Assembly (NCBI GenBank): GCA_035048495.1
Contig: CM068547.1
Location: 34,666,502-34,730,501 of the forward strand
Length of the DNA stretch: 64,000 bases
Origin: Euptelea pleiosperma
Taxonomy: Eukaryota; Streptophyta; Magnoliopsida; Ranunculales; Eupteleaceae
Reading direction: 5' to 3'
Below are positions 47,801 to 59,026 of this stretch, piece after piece. The position numbers and the translations under genes were made by a program. Below the pieces are notes generated by a model. That model worked only from the letters and a program-made list of their open reading frames with translations, was not told the DNA's origin and did not search any database. The first letter of the stretch is position 1. The number at the start of each line of letters is the position of its first letter.

Positions 47801-50275
47801 TCTGAAAATATTCGAATTCAATCCGATTAACTTATAAGATATCCGATAACATCCGATTCGGTCCAATAAGTAAATCGTACATATATAATAAATATAATAT
47901 AATCTGTTTATATATATATATAAATATAATTGTTATATTTATATAATATGCCGGATCGGATATTATCCAATTGGATATATCAATATCCGAATCCGAATTC
48001 GATATCCTGAATTTTCGGATAATATCCGATTATTCAGATATGGATTCAAATTTTCGACAATCCATTGATGCTCCTATTTGAAGATATGTTTTCTCTCACA
48101 TGGTTGTTTCAGAATAATGGAACTCTTAAAGAAGCAAACATAGTTGTCATAGGATGTTTCCAATTATCAAGTCTCCAGATGCAAACTTGTGCTTTCTCAT
48201 GGAGTAATACTGGTTATATTCATCATCACATAGTGCTACTTTTAGTTCAAACTATGAAATTAATTGTGTTTGGAAATTCTTGATTCGGTTGGATTATTGC
48301 TCACAACAAATGCAAGTTACAGAACCTTAATCTAAGGATTTCTGCTGACCAATTTAATTTTCCACCTGAAGAGTTTGATTGTATGCATCGTGGAGATTTG
48401 GCCACCGATTATGTTTTCATGTTTTCTTCCAGGCCACCCCCAAAGGGTTTACCAGGAGTTATTGATCAAACAAGGGGTCTCTTAGATTATGTTGAAAAAC
48501 ATTGCACAAGAGCTGTTTATACACCACAGTTAAAATATGTATGTATTGCAGGGAGGTAAAGCCCAGGAATCTCATCCGTATCTTGTTTGCTACTTGTTCA
48601 TTTTCCTGAAATCATTTATACCCAAATGCTGCAGTATGGGTGCTTAATGCTGGTCAAGTCTCACCTTTTATCTGCTTCACCGTTATATTCATTGCATAAC
48701 GTTTTATTCATTGCATAAATTTTGCTTAACTCATGCACCTTTGTTGAATAATATGGTGTAACTTGTATTGTATTTTGAGAACCCTTGACTAGCATTCTCT
48801 TGTGATTCCATAATATGTATAAACCTTATTCTCTGGGTTCAATCTAATCTTAAGATATTCATTTTTCCAGAAAATGATCCTTGCCAGCATTTCCATACTC
48901 CTCTCCTGTGGCTTTACTGTGAGGGTTCTCCCACAGGGCTGCATCTGTCAGTATGGATTACAAAAGGAAGTGTATTTGATTGAAAATTAGGCTACCTCTT
49001 GTTCTGAAAATATGAATGGGCATACGTAGTTCTGGAAAAATTGTATGGCATGCCATTATTACACAGGGACATCTATATTATGGAACGGTGTAATGATTGG
49101 CCTAAAACTTTCATATCATGCAGTGTAGTGTATAAGGGCACTTATAGCAACTCAAGCCCCAAAATAGTTTGAGAATTTAGTATAAACGTATACATTTCTG
49201 AGTTTTCTGTTCATCATGCAAGGTGGGCCCTCATATATCAAATATTGTCTTTCGATCATAGAACTCATAAATATGCAGCAGTAAATTATTTGGAGTCTTC
49301 TTTAATTATCTGTACAATGGCAGATGGTGAAATGAGACGAGAAGAATATATTTTTTTCCATGACGTCATGCGGTGTGAAATGGTTGGGCAATTGTTGGCA
49401 AAAAACAAGGGAAACAGAATTATCCAAATCGATTCTGCCTATATTTCTCTTACATTGATGGGGCAGATAGAAGAATAAACAGCATATATAAGCAATTCTA
49501 CAGATTTATTTCTATGATCCGTTTTATCAGTAATTGTATTCAAGCTTCATCTGTTGCTCTACAACCCTGCTGAAACATTAGGTTCTAAGTTGGTTATCTC
49601 ATCTCATCGTAATACTGCAGGTATATTCAAGGGGCTCGCTTCTTTGACAACTCCAATCTTAATTCTAATTCTATAATCCCTATTGATAGTGAACAACCTA
49701 TGACCGAGGTGGCTGTCATGAACAACACGAACAAGTCCACCACAGTTGCTACCACCATGCGTGCCCGCTTCATTGGTCAGGGGTACAAACAGGTGAAAAA
49801 CATCTTTTTAACAATGAACCCCAACAATCTAATACCTTTCCTTTGACTAAAGAAACAAGTCTTGCAATCTGAAAAAAAAAAAAAGAGGGAACAAAAATTC
49901 TTGAAGCATCAAATTTGTCTGAAAAAGGAAAGAAAGAGATTTAATTTTGATCAAGTCTAGAGTCAGTTCATTATCGCTATCTAATTTATCTTTTCTAAGA
50001 ACTGTAGTTGGTCATTAATGTTGCCTGTTGTATAAAGGTACTAAAGAATTCTTGAAGCACTTATGTAACATGATGAAACATTGTGGCAGGTTTGCGGGCA
50101 GGCAGATGTCTGGGGTGATGGGGTGGTTCCTGAAGTATCAGCCCATCTTGAGGGTGCATTGAACATTAGCTTGGATGGAGTTTATCACTCACCAGTGGGT
50201 TCAGATGACACACTGAGACCCTGGTACGGCTCACCTGCTGTTGTAGAGAAGTGGCTACATCACCTTCTCAGCTAA
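44810..50275 (+). CDS. Alpha/beta-hydrolase (lipase-like), plastid-type
   Basis: Seven coding exons: 44810-44974, 45089-45261, 45371-45423, 47334-47448, 48433-48555, 49621-49792, 50090-50275. Total 987 nt, 328 aa, all GT-AG, intact. Nucleophile elbow GHSAGGW with Ser140. Likely Asp277 (DVWGDGVVP) and His300 (GVYHSP) complete the triad. The segment TLGSPHLPPPKGLPGVIDQTRGLLDYV is characteristic of a plant PGAP1/lipase-like hydrolase group. The first 45 residues are Ser/Pro/Thr-rich with few acidic residues, consistent with a chloroplast transit peptide. The substrate is unknown. Intron 3 (1.9 kb) and intron 4 (1 kb) contain repeats. A downstream in-frame start would lose the transit region, so the upstream ATG is preferred. 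Confidence 0.92.
45424..47333 (+). other. Hydrolase intron 3
   Basis: 1.9-kb intron of AT-rich sequence. GTGGGCTTAAT/GGGCCACCTC and GGGCCGCCTTC words at 46410-46560 suggest a decayed palindromic MITE. No gene seen. Confidence 0.6.
47700..48062. mobile_element. GGATAT/ATATCCGA-rich repeat in intron 4
   Basis: About 360 bp dominated by ATATCCGAT, CGGATAT and CGAATTCG words in both orientations, with a TA-rich centre (47880-47950). The ends share TGTCAATGGAT / ATCCATTGATG in inverted form. It resembles a widespread plant non-autonomous DNA element. Family uncertain. Confidence 0.5.
48556..49620 (+). other. Hydrolase intron 5
   Basis: 1.06-kb intron with no recognised feature. The frame at 49245-49478 has no family resemblance. 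Confidence 0.7.
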
Positions 50276-50581
50276 TTACATTTATACCAAAAAAAGGAAA
50301 GTGAAAGCTCATTGCTGTTATATTACATTTGTTTGTATATCCTGATTGCTTTTCTGCTGTCCTTTTTGTAACTTCTCATTTTGTATTTATCCACCCCCAC
50401 CCTCATCAATTATGCATTAGGGTTTAAAACTCAAACCTTCTCTATTGAGCCTCGATAACTTAAAAATTTGATCCATTTTTCTTTTTATGCTTTGACATGG
50501 TATACAAGTTGACACTGCCGATTTTTGGTGAGGAGATGATCCTCACAAGAAATCAACCCTTTTTGAAACTTCTAACCCTAC

Positions 50582-50738
50582 ACGTGGCATAACTTTGAAG
50601 GGCCATACCCTAGAAGATTTTGATTTGGCATCTGGAGGTATTTTTCTTTAGCTATAGACGTTCTTGAGCTAAAAAAAATAACTCCAGATGCCAAATCACA
50701 ATCTTCTAGGTATGGCCATTCAAAGTTATGTCACGTTC
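50582..50738. mobile_element. Hairpin element downstream of hydrolase
   Basis: Arms of about 70 bp: ACGTGGCATAACTTTGAAGG...GCATCTGGAGGTA pairs with TAACTCCAGATGCC...CATTCAAAGTTATGTCACGT, with a loop of about 18 bp. Non-coding MITE-type structure in the hydrolase 3' flank. Confidence 0.8.
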
Positions 50739-51214
50739 AGAGCAAAAAGCTTCCAGAAAATTTAGTTCTAGGTGAATAACGCCGTGACATGAATCCAGGA
50801 AAGGTCGTGGACTTGATTTATAGTACAGATTTGGTCGTGGACTTGATTTTCTAGAAAACAGTAAGGGTTATTAGGTTTTGAGGATATTTATTCAGAATTT
50901 CAAGGCATTGATGACTGCACAAATGATCAGCTCACATGCCCCATTATAATAGCAAAGATTGAGATTGAAATACGAAATAGGATTTCGGAACACAATTGTT
51001 TATGGGTGGTGCTGGTGACCATGGTATCCCAACGCATTTCGTATAAATAGGTATTGTAGACTGGAGAAAAACCTTGCTCTCCAGCGACATAAAGCAAAGT
51101 TTGGTACACCAACCTACAAAGGCCCACCCCTCCTGGAGCTACACAAGAAGCATCTGCCTGACTGGTGACGTCTAACCGTTGCATTCAAGCATTCTACATC
51201 ATGGGCCTGCTCAT

Positions 51215-51414
51215 TTTTTTTTTTTGTAGTTACCATCGTGGGAGGGCCCCATGGATGAAGTCGGGTGAAACCTGAACCCGGTCAAGTCGGTAAAGGGGAT
51301 TTCTACTCCTGGCACAACTGCTCAAAGGAGGAAATCTGCCTGTGTGGGTTTGACCCCACGACCTCCTGAGAGAGGTGGATACACACCAACCATTTGAGCT
51401 GCCATGTTGGGTGT
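51215..51414 (-). mobile_element. Full-length tRNA-derived SINE, perfect 15-bp duplication
   Basis: On the minus strand the element starts near ACACCCAACATGGCAGCTCAAATGG (A-box-like GGCAGCTCAAATGG), has a B-box-like GTGGGGTCAAACCC and ends in an A-run (51215-51225 as T). Identical CATGGGCCTGCTCAT flanks lie at 51200-51214 and 51415-51429. The perfect duplication indicates a recent insertion. Confidence 0.9.
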
Positions 51415-51764
51415 CATGGGCCTGCTCATAAGGTCCATGATTCAGCTAGAAATCACCATTCAGCCTAATTTTGGTGTAGGTAGGCAAATTCATAGGGTTA
51501 CTATTCCCCAAGGGTGTCCCACGGGACCAAACTTTGCCCTCCAACTCTGAACTGAAGCTACCAACCACAGCGAGTAATGACAACCCACAAAAAACAGAAT
51601 CGATCCCTTTACCTACATATCTTGTACACAAGTTCACCAACTCCAGCCAAGCAGAATCTATGTTCAAAGAGTAAAGATTTGCCAACAGCACCCTGAACGC
51701 AATCAAAAAGAGGAGTTAAAGCAAATCAGGGGGCAACACATCCAGAGCCGAATTGAAGCGGCTG

Positions 51765-54700
51765 TCAGTCAGTCTTCACAAAATGGCGTGACAGCAATCT
51801 TGTAATATCTAGGAATCCAACTTTGTCTTTCCCGTCAAATATGGTCTTCAGCTTCTCATCACAATAAATCTCCCTCTTATCTGCAGGGTTCTGCAAAGCA
51901 CTAACACATCACACCATCAGATAATCATTATACCAATATCAAGTCTCCTGCAACGTCATTCCAAGTAAAATGCTCAAATATTTCATGTGGAACATCAAAT
52001 CAGAAGTGGGACCATCACTGAAATCACATTTGAAACAAAGCAATGCCTCGGCGAAAAATAGTGATATCGATTCATGCTAGATTATATTATATGCCCCAAG
52101 TGTGCAATACTGAGACTTGCTCCACAATCATTTTTCCTAGTACAAATTGAGTGTCCACCCGCTTCATTAACATTTTCAAACGTGCTATGGCTTATCAAAC
52201 ATACACACTTCCTGGAATTAAGCTTCTCAACAAACAATGTTACAGCACATGAATGCTTCATACGACCTGAGGGCTGGGCGGAGATGGCCAAGACCCCACT
52301 CCGGAAAGCAGGAGATCCTGAGTTTGACTCCCCTTGGGCCACCCCCTGGGGATTTACCCCTGGTTTTACCTGGCGCATGTGGAAGGGGTACACACATGCC
52401 CCAGAGGACTAGTCGGGTGCCAATACCCTTAACCTGATGAAAAATCAATGAATAATTTTCCCCAAAGGGTAATGAATGCAATACTTAGAAATGGCATCAA
52501 ATGAAACAATATGACATTAAACCATGTGGGTAACTTGTGTACATATACGCACAGCCTATGACCTCAGCGAGCTTCATACACAAAAGGAAAATAATGATAA
52601 GTCATTTTGATAGGGTTTCATTCATTTGGGCAAATGATCTCCTAAACTATGATACCCGGATATGGGACCGACACGGTGTGGATACGGCATTTACACTTAA
52701 AATGGAAGTATCCGACACGGATACGGCACCCATTTTGAAGTATCCGGGTATCATAGCTCCTAAACATCTTAAGCTGTTCATATCCAATTGCTTATATCTT
52801 TAGCATAAGCCTTATCCCAACTATATGGGGTCAGCAACACAAATCTTGTTATTTCGTTCAATGCTATCGAGGGTTATGTTCTGTTAAGGCCAATGTCTAA
52901 AAAATTGCTCTCAATGGCCCAATCACGTGGTACCTGGCCTTCCACTCTCCCTTATAGAGCCTTCAACTGTACGTTCCTTCTCAGTGTTGCTACCACCAGT
53001 CTTTGTTCTGCATGATCAAATCATCACAATCGGCTCTCCTTTATTTTATCACCAATTGGAGGTACTCTTATATACTCTCCAATGCGTTCATTTTTTTTTA
53101 TAGCCGTCCTCAGTTTCTCCACTTAACCATCTCATCCAGTCACTTAGAACTATATATTAATTTGCTACGGATTCCATCCATTGGCTAGTCCTAGGAATCT
53201 CCTAACCATCTTGTGATGTTAATTTCTAGCCGCTTAAATAAGATTTGTTATACGGTTTCCATCCATTGACTTGGATTAGGATCTTCAATGAGCTGCTTCG
53301 GAAGGTCAAACAAAATAATGTTAACATTTGTAATAAAGGGAATTGGGTCTGGCTACCTTCTAGTGAGTCCCATGATGATAAGAAAGGTGACATGGGCTTA
53401 CAAAGGCCCAAGTGAAGTAATTAATACTACCATGTCTTAACTGGAGCTCCTGGAAATGAAATTAGAATCTAAACAATCTCTATGTTTTACCAAAAGGTCT
53501 CATTTTTACAAGTTCGGAAATATCTTTCTGAACCTCCCTAATCCTAACCTATTATACAAGTCCACATACACCTTATATTTTGCCTCACTAATTTCTTTGC
53601 TTCCTTTTCACACAGATAATTTTCATAGTTTTTATCGATTCTAGATCATAACCAAGTATTGTACCAAGACCTCTTTCTCTATAATGACTTTATGGACCTC
53701 GTCACTTCTAGATCATTGCCAAGTACTGTACCAAGACCTCTTTCTCTATAATGACTTTATGGACCTCATCACCCCAGCAAGTTTTTTCTTCTTTTGTGAA
53801 TGACTTTTCCTTTTAGATTACCATAAACCTCTATCACAAGTATTTTAACGCAATTGACCCTTTTATCATACATAACTGAGCTTATCATCTAAATGTTTCC
53901 TTTCTATATCAATTTATTACTACAAGACATTGTTTTCCCCCTTAGACTCTTCCACCTTATTTTTGCACTCTTTGTATCTTTAATGCTCTTCCATTTTTTA
54001 ATGCAAACATCCAAAAGCAACAACCTATATTGCCTAGTCAAACTCCTCCTAGGATAACCTTGCAATCCCTGCATGTCAGAGAAAGTCTATCTAGCTTCTG
54101 CTCAATCTACTCTTGAAGGTCACCAGATGCTTGTCTCACTTCTTAAGTACGTATTTGCTAATACATAACATATGTTATGACAAACTCTATGACTGTAACT
54201 GCATCTCACTTTTTTCTCCAAACCCTTGTCCTTCATGCACCTACTCATATTATATATTGTCTTTCCTTATATGCCCATTAAGTCCCCTCTTGTCAGTATC
54301 CTCTCCACAAGAGATTTCTTGTAGTAAGTTTTTCTTGTTTAATAATCCACCCATCTTTCTCCAAAGTTATCTCTTAATACTCTCACTTAGTCCTACTTGC
54401 AATGCAAAAGCACTAATAAAATTAACAATTTCCCCTCCAAAGGCAATGGGACATTTTATAAAGAAGAAAAAGGAAAACAATACAAGGAAAAGCAACTTCG
54501 ATTAATAGATTTTCGCTGAGCATCCTCTTTAACAAGTAGGTCTGATTTTTATTACACATCCATCAACTAAAAATTGGACTCAACATTGAAGGAACAAAAA
54601 TCTCAATCCAAAGTTAGCATAAAATCACCATCATCATCCTATGCTGCATGGATTCTTCTAAACGGTTAAGTACCCATGTCTAACATGTGTCAGAGTCCGA

Positions 54701-57321
54701 CACGATAGGGATTCTGGTGCGGCACTTCCAAATTCTATTTTGTTTTTCTTTCCTTACTTGCGAGATACTAATTAACATTTGCCATAGGTTATGAGCTTTA
54801 CCTTTAACAATTGTAACATTATATATAAGTATTCTCTTGTCTATAAGTATAAGAATACAAATTATAAGATATTCCATCACTTTATCCACTAGTATCCCAT
54901 TATTATATAAAAATAATTACTTTGTTTGTCATAGTTCAAAGTATACAGCCGAGGAATCGGACACTCTCCATCCGTGTCGGACTGACACCCATACCCATAT
55001 CAAAGCAACATAATCATCATTATATGACTTATCCCAACTATATGGAGTCAGCTATACAAAATCTGTTCCTCAGTTCAATTCTGCCTAAAGCCATTTTTTC
55101 TGTTAAGCAAGTTTCTTAAGATGTCCTCCCAAATCCTCCATCTACGTCCTTTTCAGCTTACCCCTCGCCCTTTTAAAACCATCAACTTGCACAATCCTCA
55201 TCACTGGTGTAATCATCAGTCCTCACTGTATAAGGAAATGCAATGTTATTTGTATATTGGCTGATGAGCCGTGTAAATGACTCTTGCCCTCCAATCATGT
55301 TTTTTTCCTGATTCAGATTGCATTGAATTCCATCCAACAATCAACCAATTCTGTTGGTAGGTACTTTCTAAAGCCTGAAAAAGAAAATGCTCAATATGCA
55401 AATAACCAGAACCTATGTTGAAATGCCAAAAAGACCTATAAATTTTAGGATGCGCATATATCATCCACTGTCCTCTTATGTCCTTCACCTGCTCTTTCCC
55501 TAATATGTCATTGACTCATTGTATACTTATGTTCGAAAAACTCTCTTTCACGATATGAAAAAGTAGGAAGAAATCCCACATTTGAAAGCATTAACGTATC
55601 TAGTCCTTGCACCTTGCTAAGCAAAGAAAATGCAAACTCAATGTTGTAGTAAACCAGAAGTTGAGTAGAATCACAAATTGTAAGAAGCCGGTGGATTATC
55701 TAGATAGCAAGATTGAGGAGTATATGGAGATCCGGTTGGGGTAGGTTGGAAGAACGGCCATTGAAGAAACATACAAATTGGATAATCGAATAAGAGAATT
55801 CAAGAAGCCCCATCCAGGAATGTAGTGCAGAGACAAATTTGCCGGAAAAAAAGAGGAATAGCAAACCCCGTCCACGCACCCCATCCTTGGATCATGATCT
55901 ATATCATATAATTTTACGGCACCATAGACATCTCACCAACCTTGCATTTTGTGCTCTGTAATTGGGAAACAAGGAAATCACTAGGAACAGCAAACCAACT
56001 AAAATGAAAAAAGTATAAACAGCAAGGAACACAGATGGTGCCTTCCCCACTCCCACCTCAAAAAAGAAGGAAAAAAAAAAGGAATATGAGAGAGGTGCAA
56101 TCCCATTTGTGTACACAAATAAGCATACTATAAACAATTCGATCCTTGGGAGAATTATGTTTATAATGGTGCATCCCTACTGCTGAAGAATTCTGAGATC
56201 TCTTAATTCTCAAACATGTCCTCAGATAGCTTCTGGAATGTCCTTTCATATCGGACTAATCCTCTCTTCTCAGGCAGATCCTCTTTTTCCAGATAGGTTC
56301 TTTCTTCTCGAACAAATCCTCTAGAATCTTAGATAACAGACATAATTGCCGAACCCAACGCAATGAAGTAGAAACGAGCATACTGGACTGCATCAAGCAC
56401 CGAGAATAAGAAATCCGATCACGATTGGCAAGACCATGACTTGCCTACTAGCTGAATAAAGGAAAACGTGTCAACCTTATCCTTTGAGATACCAGCAAGG
56501 TGAGGGACTTCGAAAAGAAAACTAACTCCACATCATTATAGCATAAGAAAATCATGGGATTACACAAAATCATCTCTGCAACACTTACTATTTCAAGGGG
56601 GTAGGTCTCAAAAGTCTCAACTATAAATAGATGTGTCCCCATGAGGTATGAACAATCAATCTCTGTTATTTTTCCTAGAGATTACTGTTGAGAGCTTAAA
56701 CTGATTTTAAGTAGACGGCATTTGAGAGTCAACCAGTCACGGAGTTCTGGGCAGTTTCCATGATATAACACTCATACTAGCTAAAGCAGAAGAATCAATT
56801 CAAATATTCCAAATAAACTGAACATATAAAATCCTAAACCTAAAAGGAAACATTAAGGAGGCATTCCTTAGCCGAAAATCCTTCTCTGCTTGTAGGTGAA
56901 AATTTGGGCTAATTTACAAGAGATGAAAACAGGTAGGAAAACTTCCCAGATGCAGGGCATTACAGAAGAATATGAACTCAGAATTTCATCTAAAAAAACA
57001 GAACAAGATTATTAAATACCCTAAAAAAAATGAAGACAATCAACAACGGACCTGGAGGTTGTGGCGCTTGACGTATTCCCATATCTTCTTGACGGCTTCA
57101 GCACGAGAGAGCTCAGGAACGCCAACGAACTTGCGCAAGGCTGGGGAAACAAGCGTCGGCTTCAGAATGCCAGTCGGCCGAGACAATGTCCGAGGCTGCT
57201 TGGTAGCAGCTGCACTGCTAGGATTACCGATCGGAACCGAGGATTTGGAGCCAGTAGCAGAAGAAGCCTTGGCGGCAGCCATGAGAGCTCTGCAACCTCT
57301 GAAAACCCTAGAAGAAGACAT
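51765..57321 (-). CDS. SWIB/MDM2-domain protein (organelle-type, small)
   Basis: Exons 57321-57052 (90 codons) and 51890-51765 (41 codons plus stop), giving a 131-aa protein. The SWIB fold spans about residues 51-128: GILKPTLVSPALRKFVG, AVKKIWEYVKRHNLQ, NPADKREIYCDEKLKTIF, VGFLDITRLLSRHF. The N-terminal 45 residues are rich in Ser, Ala and Arg with no acidic residue, as in a mitochondrial or plastid presequence. Stand-alone plant SWIB proteins are nucleoid- or chromatin-associated. The precise role of this one is not deducible. The single intron (51891-57051, 5161 bp) splits the domain after HNLQ with clean GT-AG sites. Exon 2 is easily missed because of the intron length, but the domain continues exactly across the join. 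Confidence 0.93.
52268..52440 (+). mobile_element. SINE-like element, copy 2
   Basis: GGGCTGGGCGGAGATGGCCA at the 5' end, B-box-like GATCCTGAGTTTGACTCC, core GGGCCACCCCCTGGGG, tail GAGGACTAGTCGGGTGCC. Best preserved of the three copies. Confidence 0.6.
52806..53180 (-). mobile_element. RTE-type LINE 3' fragment
   Basis: AAGCCTTATCCCAACTATATGGGGTCAGC is the widespread plant RTE 3'-end word in reverse. CACCAATTGGAGGTACTC...CTCCAATGCGTTCATTT corresponds, on the minus strand, to the NECIGE..PPIGDK-like end of the RTE RT region. Degenerate. Confidence 0.5.
53641..53775. repeat. 67-bp tandem duplication
   Basis: CTAGATCATAACCAAGTATTGTACCAAGACC... is repeated at 53708 with few changes (through ATGACTTTATGGACCTC). 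Inside the SWIB intron. Confidence 0.9.
54680..54990. mobile_element. CCGACACGG-type element
   Basis: CATGTGTCAGAGTCCGACACG near the left and CATCCGTGTCGGACTGACACCC near the right are inverted, about 300 bp apart. Similar words occur at 52655-52750. Non-coding. Confidence 0.45.
55010..55230 (-). mobile_element. Second RTE-type LINE 3' fragment
   Basis: GACTTATCCCAACTATATGGAGTCAGC followed by CTCGCCCTTTTAAAACCATCAACTTGCACAATCCTCATC, a familiar plant RTE tail in reverse. Degenerate. Confidence 0.5.
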
Positions 57322-57691
57322 GCTCTACTCTTTGATTTGGTGATTATGAAACAAATAGAAGAGTAATTAAGTAGTAGTATTCGAAGTGTCAAAGACTCAA
57401 AAGGCATCGAGCAAGCAAAGCATCGAGGAAGCGCGCAACGACAGACTAAGGGTTTTTCTTTCTTCTGGTTTTCCCTCCTTAGTTACCATCCCCGTTCTTC
57501 GTCTTCTGTGTTCTTCTGTCCGAAATTATTAAAAATTCCGACTGTTGTACCAACTTAACCACAGTTAACTATTTCACGGTTTTCAACCAACCCGTTGGGG
57601 GTTCCGTCCTCATTTGCTCAACGACGTACTTTAGTTTGGACCCCTAGCGCCGCGCGCCCACTGTACACGTTATACACTCTTTCGGGCCCAC

Positions 57692-57905
57692 AGATCCATG
57701 CATGTTTGGCTCATGGTGGACCTATACACAATAAATAATTTTTAATTGGTGATTTTTAGAAGTTTGGATTTGAATATTTTAATGGGGGTGATTTTTGACC
57801 GTTAGATTTTAACATATTTGTTGGTTGCTAAATCTAACTACTAGATATCACCAATCAAGCTGATTGTTTGGTGTATGGGTCCACCCAAAATGATCCATGG
57901 GTCCA
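57692..57905. mobile_element. Palindromic MITE upstream of SWIB
   Basis: ATCCATGCATGTTTGGCTCATGGTGGACCTATACAC at left is mirrored by GTGTATGGGTCCACCCAAAATGATCCATGGGTCC at right. Same superfamily as 28746-29043 (shared GTGGACC and ATCAATC/GATTGGTGAT core words). Confidence 0.7.
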
Positions 57906-58068
57906 AACTCCAAACCATTGTATGCTCTTTGAAAGGGAAATGATACGTTCGGGTGGTGGGATTCTTTCAGTGTTCTGGACGTAGGGACCACGTGCTGCAG
58001 TATAACACTGCCCTCTTTGCTCTTTGAAAAGTGTACGTTGATCGTTCGTGGGAATCCCAATAATGGTT

Positions 58069-58338
58069 GACAACCACTTTACAAGAGGGAGGTGTAACCG
58101 TGTATATCAAAGGGTCCACGGGTTTAACAGAGGCAGAATGCGCTGGCCACACAACCACACTCCAATCCGAGACTCAAACCTGCGACCTACTGTGACTTCC
58201 TGCTCTGATACCATATTGACAACTACTACTTTACTGTAAAAGCTTAAGCTGTTACAAGGTGTAACTATGTATATCAAAGGATCCATGGGTCTAACATAAC
58301 AGAGGTAAGAATGCTGATCATACAACCACACAACACAC
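58069..58338 (-). mobile_element. Miniature LTR retrotransposon (TRIM/SMART-like)
   Basis: Two direct repeats, 58069-58160 and about 58218-58338, share TGACAACNACT at one end, a GGTGTAAC(C/T)...TATATCAAAGG core and a CAACCACA end. Between them is only about 57 bp. GCTCTGATACCA (58203-58214) is the exact complement of the tRNA-iMet primer-binding site TGGTATCAGAGC, three bases from the LTR edge in minus orientation. A short purine tract (GGATTGGAG) sits before the other LTR. No protein is encoded. The LTRs differ by indels, so it is not recent. Confidence 0.7.
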
Positions 58339-58399
58339 TCCAAAAACAACGATAGGAACAACTGCCATAAAGCCACCCAATTAAGGACGGCACCCATGC

Positions 58400-59026
58400 C
58401 CCTAAAAGAGTATCATATGATGGACGGACCTTATAACCATGATCCCCAATGGTATATCGTCATGTTCCAAGTTCACTGGACCACCCAAACCAACTCATCA
58501 ATTCAGAACTTCTGATTAGTTTAACTCGATATAGATTCTAGAAAAAAAAAAAAAGCAATTGAAGATGCCCTATACATGAATGGAAGCTTTTCACTGAACA
58601 GTAATATATCACGATCCCACAAAAAAGGAAAGAGAATGTCCCCCGCCATTGCCAAATGGATGGGATTGCTTGGAATAAGTTGTCATTTGGGGGAATGACA
58701 TACATGGAAAGTGTGTTTTATGTCAGCTATGGACCACACAAACTTCCTTTGTTCCTCTGTAAAATAAAGCAAATTGTTTGCAACTCAAGCAAGACAATGA
58801 AGCTCTTCAAGGGTATCGTTGGTGTGAAGCATCCAGAGTTCTCATAAGAACCAGCTTGTGACAGACGGATGTACATAGGTAGGCCACTGCTGGTTTCAGT
58901 TTCTCCCGGCCATGGTTCTTGCAAGAAACCAACTCTGGAAAAGGTAAATACAATGTTGTCCTTGACCAGAAAGCAGAATGCTTGTAAAACTTGCTCTTTG
59001 GGGGCTTAAGATGAAGTAATCCACCT
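58400..59026. other. SWIB/CIR1-like intergenic region
   Basis: The 3' flank of the CIR1-like gene. Open frames here have no recognised domain. Confidence 0.5.

Larger units (their letters stand above)
51891..57051 (-). other. 5.2-kb SWIB intron
   Basis: Longest intron in the window. It contains a SINE-like copy (52268), two RTE-type LINE fragments (52806, 55010), a 67-bp tandem repeat (53641) and CGACACGG-type repeats at 52655-52750 and 54680-54990. Its open frames have no recognisable domain. Confidence 0.85.

Noticed and set aside
54113..54505. 130-aa open frame in the SWIB intron
   Set aside because: Hydrophobic/Ser-rich composition from CT-rich sequence, with no domain, surrounded by LINE debris.
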